DNA of 64,000 nucleotides from Rhodobacteraceae bacterium HIMB11 (GCA_000472185.1 AVDB01000002.1:62001-126000); one strand, 5' to 3'; shown: positions 29,674-38,200, counted from the first letter of the stretch. Translations and numbers: made by a program. The notes: generated by a model from the letters alone, not told the origin.

Positions 29674-31251
29674 TTGGCTGCTTTTCTAAAAGATCGGGTT
29701 GTGAATTTGGCTGGTATTGCTTTGAACGAAGATGATCAAGAAAAATTATATCCACTATTTGTTTTGATAATTTTACAAGGCGTGATTTCTGCTTCTAGCA
29801 TGGTTGTAGAAATCGTGGCTGGCAGAATGATTGCTCCATATGTGGGAATGAGTTTGTATACATGGACCGCAATCATCGCAGTTGTTCTTGCCGGGTTTTC
29901 AATTGGAAATTGGATTGGCGGCAAAATAGCCACTTCAAAAATTACGACTGCACTGAGAGTTTCGGGCGGAGTTATGATGTTCGCTGCGATGTCCACGGCG
30001 TGCGCAGGATTGCTGCTCAGACTTTTGGCTACTCCCATTATTTCAAATACATCTGAACCTTTAGTAGCAATTTCACTCATAACCATAGGCGCTTTTTTTC
30101 TTCCGTCAGTTCTTGCTGGAATACCTGCGCCAATCTTGACAGTAGCTGCCATGCGTGGTCGCTCTAATTCAGAATATGCGCTGGGTTTAATGTATTCTGT
30201 AGGCGCATTTGGTGCGATAATTGGAACTGTAGCCGCTGGTTTTGTACTTATTCCACATTTTGGCTCAACCTCTACACTCATTTTAGTATCAGTTGTTTAC
30301 ATCGCCTCTAGCATTTTGTGTTTTTGGTTGGGTAAGGGTCGAATGCACCAATTAATCTTCACCTTATCGGGTGCTGCTATATTATTTTTGACTAGTCTGC
30401 ATGTACTTGATCAACCCCAGGTTTGTGATCATGAAAGTGAATACTTTTGTATTCGTGTTGTAGATTTGGACCCTTTAATACCTGGTGAAACAAAATTAAT
30501 GGTGATTGATCATCTTGCACATGGGATAAGCAATTTGAAAAATCCACGTGTCATGTATACCCCTCACGCTGCATTGCTTGATGGTTTGGCGCGAGAAAGA
30601 ATGAAATCCAAAAGCACCTTCAATTCTTTTCACATTGGTGGGGGAACCTACTCTATACCGAGAGCGTGGTATGATCGAGGGTTTAGTAACATCACCGTAG
30701 CTGAAATCGATCCCGTAGTCACCGAAGTTGCAGCAGACAATTTTTGGCTTAATCGGGAATCGATACGTATCGAGCATGAAGATGCGCGTTTGCTGCTTCA
30801 GCGGGAAAACATAAAATATGATGTGATAATTGGTGATGCCTTCACTGATATAGCGGTGCCTGAACATCTTATAACCGTAGAATTTTTTGACTTGGTAAAT
30901 CGAAGATTGATGACAGATGGTGTTTTCTTGATGAATTTCATGGATAATGTTGAGCGATTGGATGCATTCTCCGCCGTCGTTGTTAGTCTTCAATCGGTCT
31001 TTAAAAATGTGGAAGTTTGGACAGAGGCGAGTTCACCGCAAAAAGGAGAACGCAGAGTCTTTGTATTTTTGGCATCCAACAAAAAAAGTGATTTCAATTC
31101 AATCCGATTAAGAGTTCCGGAATACACTCGATTTAGTGTATTGGATGACACATTCATCACTTCAATAATTGAGCGTAAAAGCCCAAGGCTATTAACAGAT
31201 GATCATGCGCCACTTGCTTATCTGATGGGATTTGATCCTATCTTGAATTAA
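29674..31251 (+). CDS. membrane-fused spermidine synthase-like protein
   Basis: Two-part protein (525 aa). The first half holds about seven to eight hydrophobic helices (residues 25-250), with charged loops such as GRMIAPYVGM. The second half is a Rossmann aminopropyltransferase-like domain: HIGGGTYSIPRAWYDRG near 325, an acidic residue in ITVAEIDPVV, and YDVIIGDAFTD near 390. Such fusions are common in bacteria but of unproven function; polyamine synthesis is not certain. The likely start is TTG 29674, or GTG 29701. The region is markedly AT-richer than ribD, with AGA and ATA codons that neighbours avoid, suggesting acquisition. Confidence 0.8.
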   Translation: MAAFLKDRVVNLAGIALNEDDQEKLYPLFVLIILQGVISASSMVVEIVAGRMIAPYVGMSLYTWTAIIAVVLAGFSIGNWIGGKIATSKITTALRVSGGVMMFAAMSTACAGLLLRLLATPIISNTSEPLVAISLITIGAFFLPSVLAGIPAPILTVAAMRGRSNSEYALGLMYSVGAFGAIIGTVAAGFVLIPHFGSTSTLILVSVVYIASSILCFWLGKGRMHQLIFTLSGAAILFLTSLHVLDQPQVCDHESEYFCIRVVDLDPLIPGETKLMVIDHLAHGISNLKNPRVMYTPHAALLDGLARERMKSKSTFNSFHIGGGTYSIPRAWYDRGFSNITVAEIDPVVTEVAADNFWLNRESIRIEHEDARLLLQRENIKYDVIIGDAFTDIAVPEHLITVEFFDLVNRRLMTDGVFLMNFMDNVERLDAFSAVVVSLQSVFKNVEVWTEASSPQKGERRVFVFLASNKKSDFNSIRLRVPEYTRFSVLDDTFITSIIERKSPRLLTDDHAPLAYLMGFDPILN

Positions 31252-31366
31252 GCGAATGATTTATGTCTTTTGTCTGAGTAACATTCGGTTTCATCAAGTA
31301 CGGTATAAATGCGTGGATAATATCATATTTACGAAAACAGAACTACTCGATTTTATCTTAGTTGAA

Positions 31367-31379
31367 CTAGGTGACCTAG
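31367..31379. repeat. short palindrome upstream of ribE
   Basis: CTAGGT and ACCTAG flank a single G, a perfect six-base inverted repeat about 80 bases before ribE. It could be a regulator site. No FMN riboswitch consensus is visible in the 207-base gap. Confidence 0.25.
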
Positions 31380-31458
31380 ACATCGGCCACTGATAATGGC
31401 ACAAACTCAGTTATTTACCGCGTAGGTCGACTAATCACCGAAGGAGAGTTTGGGAAAC

Positions 31459-32058
31459 ATGTTTACTGGTATCATCACCGATGTTGGCGTTGTCGTAGAA
31501 ACCGAACAACGCGGTGATTTGCGCGCGCGGATCAAAACGGCCTATGACACGTCTGGAATTGATATCGGTGCATCAATTGCCTGCGATGGTGTGTGTCTGA
31601 CAGCCATTGATTTGGGCCCAGACTGGTTTGATGTTGATATCAGTGCCGAAACGCTTTCAAAAACCAACATTGGTGGTGCAGATGGCTGGCCTGTTGGGAA
31701 ACGTTTGAACCTAGAACGTGCGTTGAAAGTGGGCGATGAATTGGGTGGACATATCGTTTCAGGTCACGTGGACGGTGTCGCGGAACTGATTGAAATGCGC
31801 GACGAAGGCGACAGCACCCGTTTGATGATTATGGCGCCAGATGCCCTTGCACGATTTATCGCGCCCAAAGGTTCAGTTGCCCTAAACGGCACATCATTGA
31901 CAGTAAATGATGTTGAAAAACAGACATTTGGGATTAACCTGGTTCCGCACACAAAAACTGTTACCACATGGGGCGACATGCGGGTTGGCGATGCGATCAA
32001 CCTAGAGATTGATACACTTGCCCGATATGTTGCGCGTTTGGCCGATTATCAGGGTTAG
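31459..32058 (+). CDS. ribE: riboflavin synthase, alpha subunit
   Basis: Riboflavin synthase (199 aa), which dismutates two 6,7-dimethyl-8-ribityllumazine molecules to riboflavin. Two lumazine-binding repeats are visible: MFTGIITDVG...IGASIACDGVCLT and GGHIVSGHVDG with SVALNGTSLTVND. The universal MFTGI start fixes the ATG, although the AAGGAG site is 12 bases away. Its TAG stop interlocks with the TAA of the converging SoxT gene, a four-base overlap. Confidence 0.95.
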   Translation: MFTGIITDVGVVVETEQRGDLRARIKTAYDTSGIDIGASIACDGVCLTAIDLGPDWFDVDISAETLSKTNIGGADGWPVGKRLNLERALKVGDELGGHIVSGHVDGVAELIEMRDEGDSTRLMIMAPDALARFIAPKGSVALNGTSLTVNDVEKQTFGINLVPHTKTVTTWGDMRVGDAINLEIDTLARYVARLADYQG

Positions 32059-33110
32059 GCGTGCACAAACCCTTCGATCAACTGTTTTAGGCCGATACGC
32101 GCCCCTAAAAAGATCGCAGCAAACGTCACAGGGCCAGAATAGGCAAGAAGGCTAAAGGCGGTGATGCCTTGGCCAACAGAACAGCCAAAGGCCAAAATTG
32201 CGCCAACGCCCATGATGGCGGCGCCTATGATTTGGCGGCGCAATTCGCGGGGGTCTTCGCAGGCCTCCCAGCGGAAATGGCCCTTTACCATTGATCCCAA
32301 AAACGCACCTGCCAGCACGCCCGCAACCGATCCAATAGCGAAATTTAATCCCAACGCGCTGCCGTTCATGGCATAAACGATGGTATCACCCACAGGGGCA
32401 ACAAAGGTATGCGAACGAATGTCGGGGCTTGCAAATCCATTGTCGGCAATCCATTGCGTGCCTGCCCAACCACTGGCTATTGCAATGCCAACGACGATTG
32501 ACCAAAAAATGGCCTTGTGTTTGCGGTGAAAATCATCGCCTGTGAAAGTAATAATGGTGATAATGACGGCAATCGCCATCCCAATCACAGGCGCGCTGAC
32601 GGGCAGTCCATCCGCCAACAAATACGCAATGCTTGGCACCGCCTGATCCGTGATTTCATTGACGGGAAAGATCATGACGCGCACCGCTGCAAGGGGGCCT
32701 GACATCACAACGAAGGCAGAGATACCCGCCACCAAAACAATGACAAAGGAGCGCAAATCACCCCCACCCAAACGTGCAAGCGCGCCGTAGCCGCAATTTC
32801 CACTGAGCGCCATACCGTATCCAAACATGACACCACCTATTATCGAATAAAGGGGATTCCAGTGCATTGTCAGATAACCAGTGCGTGCTGGATCAAACAC
32901 CTCCGTACCCATCATTGCAAAGACCGCAAACATCGCAACACCGATGCTAAGACCCCACATCCGTAAGCGCGTCTGACTATTGGCATATAAATAATCTTCG
33001 ATTGCACCCAATGTGCAAAAACGACCCATGCGCGCGGCAAGTCCAAGGAGTATTCCTCCCATTCCACCGATTAACGCAGCCATTTGACCTTCGTTTAGAA
33101 GTTCAAACAT
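32055..33110 (-). CDS. soxT: YeeE/YedE family transporter, SoxT-like
   Basis: Membrane protein (351 aa) of the YeeE/YedE (DUF395) family, whose characterised members carry thiosulfate or other sulfur compounds. About nine to ten hydrophobic helices are visible. Paired conserved stretches GGILLGLAARMGRFCTLGAIED and FGCSVGQGITAFSLL contain the cysteines typical of the family. Such a gene beside the ArsR-type regulator of a sox cluster is named soxT in Paracoccus. Here it is read with that regulator, 71 bases downstream. Import of thiosulfate or a related sulfur species is inferred. Confidence 0.82.
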   Translation of the reverse strand: MFELLNEGQMAALIGGMGGILLGLAARMGRFCTLGAIEDYLYANSQTRLRMWGLSIGVAMFAVFAMMGTEVFDPARTGYLTMHWNPLYSIIGGVMFGYGMALSGNCGYGALARLGGGDLRSFVIVLVAGISAFVVMSGPLAAVRVMIFPVNEITDQAVPSIAYLLADGLPVSAPVIGMAIAVIITIITFTGDDFHRKHKAIFWSIVVGIAIASGWAGTQWIADNGFASPDIRSHTFVAPVGDTIVYAMNGSALGLNFAIGSVAGVLAGAFLGSMVKGHFRWEACEDPRELRRQIIGAAIMGVGAILAFGCSVGQGITAFSLLAYSGPVTFAAIFLGARIGLKQLIEGFVHA

Positions 33111-33181
33111 GACCAATATCCCTATTTTTTGATTTAGCGTATGATGATCAGAGGAACTGAGTCAACAAATATGGCTTGTTA

Positions 33182-33523
33182 TTAGGTGTTTACGTCTTTG
33201 CAGAATAGATCATAGACGACTTCCAAAACGCGTTTTGGTTTGTCGTCTGCTAATCGGTAATAGATGGTTTTGCCATCACGGCGTGGAACAACCAGTCCCT
33301 CAAGACGAAGGCGCGAAAGTTGCTGGGAAACCGCCGCCTGACGCGCTGCTATTAAATCCTCAAGCTCGGTCACAGATTTTTCACCCGAGACAAGGTGACA
33401 CAAAATCATTAATCGACCTTCATGACTGATCGCTTTCAGGAAACCAGATGCCGTCGTGGCCTTGTTTACAATCGCATCGATTTCTTCATCGGACATATCA
33501 TCCGTTAGTACTGGTAGTGTCAT
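33182..33523 (-). CDS. soxR: ArsR-family sulfur-responsive repressor (SoxR/SqrR/BigR type)
   Basis: Winged-helix repressor (113 aa). The recognition helix region is ARQAAVSQQLSRLRLEGLV, followed by the wing RRDGKTIYYRL. Two cysteines, C42 (MILCHLV) and C108 (DLFCKD), lie 66 residues apart. This matches the pair that forms a tetrasulfide bridge in persulfide sensors of the SqrR/BigR group. I start at the ATG 33523, just inside a GTG. It most likely represses the sox and soxT genes until reactive sulfur appears. A perfect inverted repeat lies immediately upstream. Confidence 0.88.
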   Translation of the reverse strand: MTLPVLTDDMSDEEIDAIVNKATTASGFLKAISHEGRLMILCHLVSGEKSVTELEDLIAARQAAVSQQLSRLRLEGLVVPRRDGKTIYYRLADDKPKRVLEVVYDLFCKDVNT

Positions 33524-33538
33524 CACAACGGCCCTTTC

Positions 33539-33566
33539 TTTTGCAAATATACGAATATTTGCAAAA
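33539..33566. promoter_or_regulatory. 12-bp inverted repeat, likely SoxR operator
   Basis: Perfect 12-base arms (33539-33550 and 33555-33566, TTTTGCAAATAT and complement) around ACGA. It lies 16 bases before the repressor start, in the position of an autoregulatory operator. The AT-rich dyad form suits ArsR-family binding. No binding data are available. Confidence 0.7.
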
Positions 33567-33596
33567 AAAGCAATTCATGCTTTTGTGGTATAGGAA

Positions 33597-34085
33597 TTAA
33601 AACGCGATGTCATCCTCGATTGCGTCGATACCATCTTGGGCGCAAACTTCGTCCAACTCTGGGCCTGGGGCGCCCGAAACACCGATCCCCGCAACGATAC
33701 TGCCTTCACCGGAATAGACCACCAATCCCCCACCAAGTGGGAGTGCATGATCCAACAGGCGTATGGCTGATGCATCGCTTCCTGCTTTGGTTTGTTCTGC
33801 AAGTGCGCTTGTTGATGTGCGAAAACTAACCGCGGTCCATGCCTTGCGGCGGGATGTGTCATACACATGCAAACCCGCGTAGCGGTTTTTCAGATAGGCC
33901 TGTGGTTGACCAAAGCGGTCAACAACCGTGACACCAACTTGAAATCCACGTTCTTCGCAAGACACCATTGCCTGCTGCGCCATTGTTAATGCCAATTCTG
34001 GTGTTAATGTTTGGAAATCAACATATGCGTCCTCTGCCGCAGCGGTTGACGCAGCTATCGCTAAAATTGTCAGAAGTTTCTTCAT
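33597..34085 (-). CDS. DUF336 (GlcG/HbpS-like) periplasmic protein
   Basis: Small secreted protein (162 aa). The N-terminus is a signal peptide ending near STAAAE. The remainder is a DUF336 domain, seen in TPELALTMAQQAMVSCEERG, VVDRFGQPQAYLKN and the glycine-rich LPLGGGLVVYSGEGSIVAGIGVSGAP. HbpS of this family binds heme, and GlcG is of unknown role. Its ATG overlaps the soxS stop (ATGA), so the two are coupled. A role in the Sox system, perhaps in heme or redox handling, is inferred only from position. Confidence 0.8.
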   Translation of the reverse strand: MKKLLTILAIAASTAAAEDAYVDFQTLTPELALTMAQQAMVSCEERGFQVGVTVVDRFGQPQAYLKNRYAGLHVYDTSRRKAWTAVSFRTSTSALAEQTKAGSDASAIRLLDHALPLGGGLVVYSGEGSIVAGIGVSGAPGPELDEVCAQDGIDAIEDDIAF

Positions 34086-34450
34086 CGACCTGTCGCCTTA
34101 AATTCGGTTTCGCGTTCCAAAATCATTTCTAACACGCCCCAAAAAAAATCTTCGCTCATGTATCCTTCCATGCGCGTGAGTTCACGCTCTCCATCCGTGA
34201 TGATAAACGTGGGGGTGAAGACCACAGCGGCGGCAATTTCAGGGGTGCTATCAACGTTTGTTATGTCCACCATGCGAATCGGGGCAAACATCCCCACATC
34301 CGTTTTGGGGTAGATGGGACCAATTTCCTCTTTCCAGCGCTCGCAGTAATGGCATCCCTGCTGTTCGACCATAATTAATTCATACGCAGCGCTTGCCTGC
34401 GCTGTGGCGATCATGACCGCAGTCACGGTAGTTTGAATCAGTTTCCGCAT
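34082..34450 (-). CDS. soxS: thioredoxin-like protein SoxS
   Basis: Periplasmic thioredoxin-fold protein (122 aa) with a signal peptide (to about ASA, residue 21) and a CxxC in QQGCHYCERWKEE near residue 34. In Paracoccus, SoxS reactivates the SoxYZ carrier by reducing its blocked cysteine. A conserved cis-proline segment VVFTPTFII follows. It is divergent from soxV across 74 bases and coupled to the DUF336 gene. Confidence 0.88.
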   Translation of the reverse strand: MRKLIQTTVTAVMIATAQASAAYELIMVEQQGCHYCERWKEEIGPIYPKTDVGMFAPIRMVDITNVDSTPEIAAAVVFTPTFIITDGERELTRMEGYMSEDFFWGVLEMILERETEFKATGR

Positions 34451-34524
34451 GGGTTTTGCCTAATTGACGAAAGTATATTCATGAAACATAATATGTTCAT
34501 ACCACCTTTACAAGGAATCGAACT

Positions 34525-35262
34525 ATGTTGGACGTATCATTTTGGAGTGCGTTTGTCGGCGGTCTGGTTGTTTTTTTCTCGCCCTGCATCCTGCCCATCG
34601 TCCCATTTTACCTAAGTTACATGGCGGGAACGGGGATAAACGTTATGTCAGATGATGGTGAATTGCCCCGCGGAGTTCAGAGCAAAGCGGTTCTATCATC
34701 CGTGATGTTTTCAATGGGTATTATCACAGTTTTTGTCTTGTTGGGGGCTGCCGCATTTTCAATTTCGCAGAGTTTCCGCACCTATCAGGATGAATTCAGA
34801 TACGTCGCTGCTGCGATTATCCTACTGATTGGGATGCATTTCCTTGGCGTGATCCGCATCGGATTTTTGAATCGTCAATTTCAGGTGCAGGCAGGGAATA
34901 CAAACAACATGTCCGTGATGGGATCCTATGTTGTTGGGCTAGCCTTTGCTGCAGGGTGGACGCCCTGTGTCGGTGGCGTGTTGACGGCCGTTGTCATGAC
35001 CGCATCGTTTGAAGACACGGCCTATGAGGGCATCGGATTGCTGTTTGTGTTTGGTTTGGGTTTGACGCTGCCATTCATTGTGGCCGCGTTTTTCATCAAA
35101 CCGTTCCTTAGATTTGCGCGCAAATTCCGTAGGTATCTGGGGGCGGTTGAAAAATTAATGGGACTGCTGATGGTCGGGTTTGCTATCCTACTTATCACCA
35201 ATTCGATCAATGGGATCGCCAACTGGATGATTGAAACATTTCCAGTCTTTTTATACATTTAG
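34525..35262 (+). CDS. soxV: SoxV, CcdA-like thiol reductant transporter
   Basis: Six-helix membrane protein (245 aa) of the CcdA/DsbD family that carries electrons from cytoplasmic thioredoxin to periplasmic SoxW and SoxS. The two conserved cysteine sites are FFSPCILPIVP near residue 21 and AGWTPCVGGVL near residue 150. AAGGAA precedes the ATG. It opens the rightward soxVWXYZABCD operon. Confidence 0.93.
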   Translation: MLDVSFWSAFVGGLVVFFSPCILPIVPFYLSYMAGTGINVMSDDGELPRGVQSKAVLSSVMFSMGIITVFVLLGAAAFSISQSFRTYQDEFRYVAAAIILLIGMHFLGVIRIGFLNRQFQVQAGNTNNMSVMGSYVVGLAFAAGWTPCVGGVLTAVVMTASFEDTAYEGIGLLFVFGLGLTLPFIVAAFFIKPFLRFARKFRRYLGAVEKLMGLLMVGFAILLITNSINGIANWMIETFPVFLYI

Positions 35263-35275
35263 GGAGGATTAAATT

Positions 35276-35851
35276 ATGCGCTTTTTATTCACACTGCTGA
35301 CCGCTGTGTTTTTGGGAAACATGGTTGCGGCGGCTACTGTCGGGGACGATGGATTGCACATTCAGCCTTGGATACGTGACACCTTTAAAGATCTTCAGGA
35401 AGATTTGGCTGAAGCGAACGCAGAAGGCAAGCGTTTGGCAATCTTCTTTGAACAACGTGGCTGTATCTATTGCACCAAGATGCACGAAAGCGTATATCCA
35501 GATCCAGAGCTGTCAGATTACATCGACGAAAACTTTTTTGTGATCCAACTTAACCTGCATGGTGATCTAGAGGTTGTCGACTTTGACGGTGATACGTTGA
35601 CGGAAAAACACATCGCACGCAAATGGGGGATTCTTTTCACCCCAAGCGTGATTTTTCTACCAGAAGAGGTGGAAGAGGGAAAAACAGCGATCCAATCGGC
35701 CGTTGCAATGATGCCTGGAGCCTTTGGTCGTGGAACCACATTGGATATGTTCACGTGGGTCAATGAAAAGCGTTATGCAATTGATTCTGATGAGGATTTT
35801 CAACGGTATCATGCGCGCCGTATTAACGAACGACGTGCCGCGAAAGAATAA
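35276..35851 (+). CDS. soxW: thioredoxin SoxW
   Basis: Periplasmic thioredoxin (191 aa) reduced by SoxV. It has a signal peptide (to about AAA, residue 20), a CxxC in QRGCIYCTKMHE near residue 64, and a cis-Pro region ILFTPSVIFL near 122. GGGAGG sits before the ATG and the gene follows soxV by 13 bases. Family length and order match Paracoccus. Confidence 0.9.
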   Translation: MRFLFTLLTAVFLGNMVAAATVGDDGLHIQPWIRDTFKDLQEDLAEANAEGKRLAIFFEQRGCIYCTKMHESVYPDPELSDYIDENFFVIQLNLHGDLEVVDFDGDTLTEKHIARKWGILFTPSVIFLPEEVEEGKTAIQSAVAMMPGAFGRGTTLDMFTWVNEKRYAIDSDEDFQRYHARRINERRAAKE

Positions 35852-35963
35852 ATCTATCTATAAAAATTCAGAAATGTGAATTTGTTGTTGCATTGTGGAG
35901 GCGTTGTGAACTACGGTATACACAACTATCGTAGTCGACAATATGATGGTCATGGGAGGAAAT

Positions 35964-36419
35964 ATGAAGCTAACAACGATAACATTCGTAGCAGGCGCAA
36001 CGATTGCGTCCATTGCTACAGCAGATACTGTCGCTCCAGGAGACGTAAAGTTTGATGAGTATGGAGCGGTTGCTGCATCGCTTACTGGTGTCGCAGGGGA
36101 CCCAGCCAACGGGCGTAAGGTATTTATGAACCGTAAGAAGGGTAACTGCCTTGCGTGTCATGTGAATGACGACATGAGTGAGCAGTCATTCCATGGTGAG
36201 GTGGGCCCGGAACTAAATGGCGTTGGAGATCGCTGGGAAACTGCGGAATTGCGTGGGATTGTCGCCAACGCGAAGATGATGTTCGATGGAACAATTATGC
36301 CAGGGTTTTACAAAGATGCGGGCTTCAACCGAACACTGAAAAAATTTGCCGGAAAGTCAATTTTGACGGCGCAAGAAGTGGAAGATGTCGTTGCGTACAT
36401 CTCCACACTAAAAGAGTAA
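35964..36419 (+). CDS. soxX: sulfur oxidation cytochrome c SoxX
   Basis: Monoheme cytochrome subunit (151 aa) of the SoxAX complex, which oxidatively joins thiosulfate to the SoxY cysteine. Signal peptide to about TADT (residue 20). The heme c site is NCLACHVND near residue 60, with axial methionine candidates in GTIMPGFYKD. Start at MKLTTITF, preceded by GGGAGGA; upstream in-frame ATGs are too far from that site. Confidence 0.94.
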   Translation: MKLTTITFVAGATIASIATADTVAPGDVKFDEYGAVAASLTGVAGDPANGRKVFMNRKKGNCLACHVNDDMSEQSFHGEVGPELNGVGDRWETAELRGIVANAKMMFDGTIMPGFYKDAGFNRTLKKFAGKSILTAQEVEDVVAYISTLKE

Positions 36420-36451
36420 TACGAGCTTCGTCTCGGGAGTAGGAGAGAAAG

Positions 36452-36868
36452 ATGACTTTCACAAGACGTGAAACATTGGCAGTTGGTGGCGCAGCGCTTG
36501 CTGTTGCTGCATTGCCTGCAAAATTAATGGCTTCTACCTCTGACTTGATTGCAGGGGTGACTGGCGGCGCAGCAGCGTCAGCAGATGGTATCGAACTGAC
36601 GGCACCTGAAATTGCGGAAAATGGGAACACAGTGCCAGTTGCGGTGAGCGCGCCGGGCGCTGTTGCGATCACAATGCTTGCTGGTGGAAATCCGACGCCT
36701 GGGGTTGCAAAGTTCACATTTGGGCCTGGCTCAGCTGAGCAAAGCGCATCGACGCGCATCCGTCTAGCGGGGACGCAAGATGTGATTGCGATTGCGGAAA
36801 TGGCGGATGGTTCGTTTGCGGCAGTGCATAAAACAGTAAAAGTAACAATTGGCGGCTGTGGCGGCTAA
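36452..36868 (+). CDS. soxY: thiosulfate carrier SoxY
   Basis: Sulfur carrier subunit (138 aa). The C-terminal GGCGG swinging arm, carrying the cysteine that holds all pathway intermediates, is intact. An N-terminal twin-arginine-like export signal (TFTRRETLAVGGAALA) matches folded export of SoxYZ. GGAG sites lie upstream, and soxZ follows by 17 bases. Confidence 0.95.
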   Translation: MTFTRRETLAVGGAALAVAALPAKLMASTSDLIAGVTGGAAASADGIELTAPEIAENGNTVPVAVSAPGAVAITMLAGGNPTPGVAKFTFGPGSAEQSASTRIRLAGTQDVIAIAEMADGSFAAVHKTVKVTIGGCGG

Positions 36869-36885
36869 GGTCTAGGAGATAAAAA

Positions 36886-37215
36886 ATGGCAAAAGGTGTA
36901 AAACCCCGCGTTAAGGTGCCCAAAAGCGCATCAGCTGGTGAGGCGATTACGATTAAGACCCTGATCAGTCACAAAATGGAGAGCGGCCGTCGTAAAGACT
37001 CGGATGGCAATACGATCCCTCGCTCCATCATCAACCGTTTCACGTGTGCATTTAATGGTACGTCTATTTTAGATGTAACTCTCGAACCTGCAATCTCTAC
37101 GAACCCTTACTTTCAGTTTGAGGCGGTGGTACCAGAGGCGGGAGAGTTCCATTTCACTTGGTACGATGACGATGGGTCAGTGTATGAAACAAAAAAGGCT
37201 GTAAAGGTCGCATAA
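36886..37215 (+). CDS. soxZ: thiosulfate carrier partner SoxZ
   Basis: Immunoglobulin-like partner (109 aa) of SoxY with no signal peptide of its own, consistent with co-export bound to SoxY. Typical segments are KPRVKVPKSASAGEAITIKT and HKMESGRRKDSDG. TAGGAGA precedes the ATG. Standard length. Confidence 0.95.
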   Translation: MAKGVKPRVKVPKSASAGEAITIKTLISHKMESGRRKDSDGNTIPRSIINRFTCAFNGTSILDVTLEPAISTNPYFQFEAVVPEAGEFHFTWYDDDGSVYETKKAVKVA

Positions 37216-37216
37216 G

Positions 37217-37254
37217 AAGTCTTTGCCCCTGCTCTAATGAGTAGGGGATGACTT
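37217..37254 (+). terminator. hairpin between soxZ and soxA
   Basis: A nine-pair stem with one GU pair (37226-37234 with 37239-37247) around TAAT, with outer AAGTC/GACTT able to extend it. It ends 15 bases before soxA. It has no U-run and probably shapes RNA decay so that SoxY and SoxZ are made in excess. Confidence 0.5.
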
Positions 37255-37269
37255 TAGGGAGGAAAAAGA

Positions 37270-38109
37270 ATGAAATATAATTCTATTACTGCGATTGTTG
37301 CGGGACTTGTAGTAGTGTCAACTAGCGCATTTGCTGGAGAAGATTCAGTGCTAACGATCGAGGGTCAGGAGTTTATTACGCAGGCTGCTGCACCCGCACA
37401 CATGGAAAATGTGGATACAATTTACTCTGGTTGGGTATTCCGTACAGATGAAACGCAAGCGCTAGAAATGGATGACTTTGACAATCCATCTTTCGTTTTC
37501 GTTGAGCAAGCTGAAGAATTGTTCGAGACCGTTGATGGAAGCGCCGGAAAAGCTTGTGTGTCTTGCCATGAATCTCCTGAAGCATTTGCGGGTCTGCGTG
37601 CGAAGATGCCACGCGTGAATGATGCTGGAGAATTAGAGACACTTCCAGAGCTCATCAACGGGTGTCGTACAGAGCGCATGGGTGCCGAGGCATGGAAATG
37701 GTCTGGTGGCCAAATGTCCGGCATGTTGGCATTGGTCGGTCTTCAATCTAGAGGTGACATAGTAGATGTCGCTATTGATGGTGCTGCTGCGCCATTCTTT
37801 GAGAAGGGCAAAGAACTGTATTACACTCGCGTTGGTCAGTTGGACATGTCATGCGCAAACTGCCACGAAGATAACTACGGCAACATGATCCGTGCGGACC
37901 ACTTGTCGCAGGGCCAAATTAATGGCTTCCCGACATACCGCTTGAAAAATACTAAGCTCAACACGATCCACGGTCGTTTCAAGGGCTGCATGAAGAATAT
38001 TCGTGCAACACCGTTCAAAGAAGGTGGTGAAGAGTTCAAAGCGCTTGAACTTTACGTAGCATCTCGTGCGAACGGTTTGATGGTTGAGACACCTTCAGTA
38101 CGTAACTAA
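37270..38109 (+). CDS. soxA: sulfur oxidation diheme cytochrome SoxA
   Basis: Diheme subunit (279 aa) of SoxAX. Signal peptide to about AFAGE (residue 20). Heme sites are CVSCHE near residue 96 and CANCHE near residue 197. The active-site heme's cysteine persulfide ligand is in GRFKGCMKNIRATPF near residue 242. Preceded by GGGAGGA. A terminator follows the stop. This SoxA is unrelated to sarcosine oxidase alpha at 20 kb. Confidence 0.95.
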   Translation: MKYNSITAIVAGLVVVSTSAFAGEDSVLTIEGQEFITQAAAPAHMENVDTIYSGWVFRTDETQALEMDDFDNPSFVFVEQAEELFETVDGSAGKACVSCHESPEAFAGLRAKMPRVNDAGELETLPELINGCRTERMGAEAWKWSGGQMSGMLALVGLQSRGDIVDVAIDGAAAPFFEKGKELYYTRVGQLDMSCANCHEDNYGNMIRADHLSQGQINGFPTYRLKNTKLNTIHGRFKGCMKNIRATPFKEGGEEFKALELYVASRANGLMVETPSVRN

Positions 38110-38117
38110 TTGGATGA

Positions 38118-38148
38118 CCCCGTGGCCACATGCTACGGGGTTTTCTTT
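38118..38148 (+). terminator. intrinsic terminator between soxA and soxB
   Basis: Arms CCCCGT and ACGGGG around an 11-base loop, followed by TTTTCTTT. It sits within the sox gene run, so either soxBCD have their own promoter or partial readthrough lowers their level relative to soxXYZA. Confidence 0.7.
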
Positions 38149-38200
38149 AAGCTAATTCATTCAAATATGCGCATATGTCGCATCGGATAGGAAAAACAAC

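Noticed and set aside
31252-31458. FMN riboswitch upstream of ribE
   Set aside because: None of the conserved RFN boxes is visible; only a small palindrome and short stems are present.
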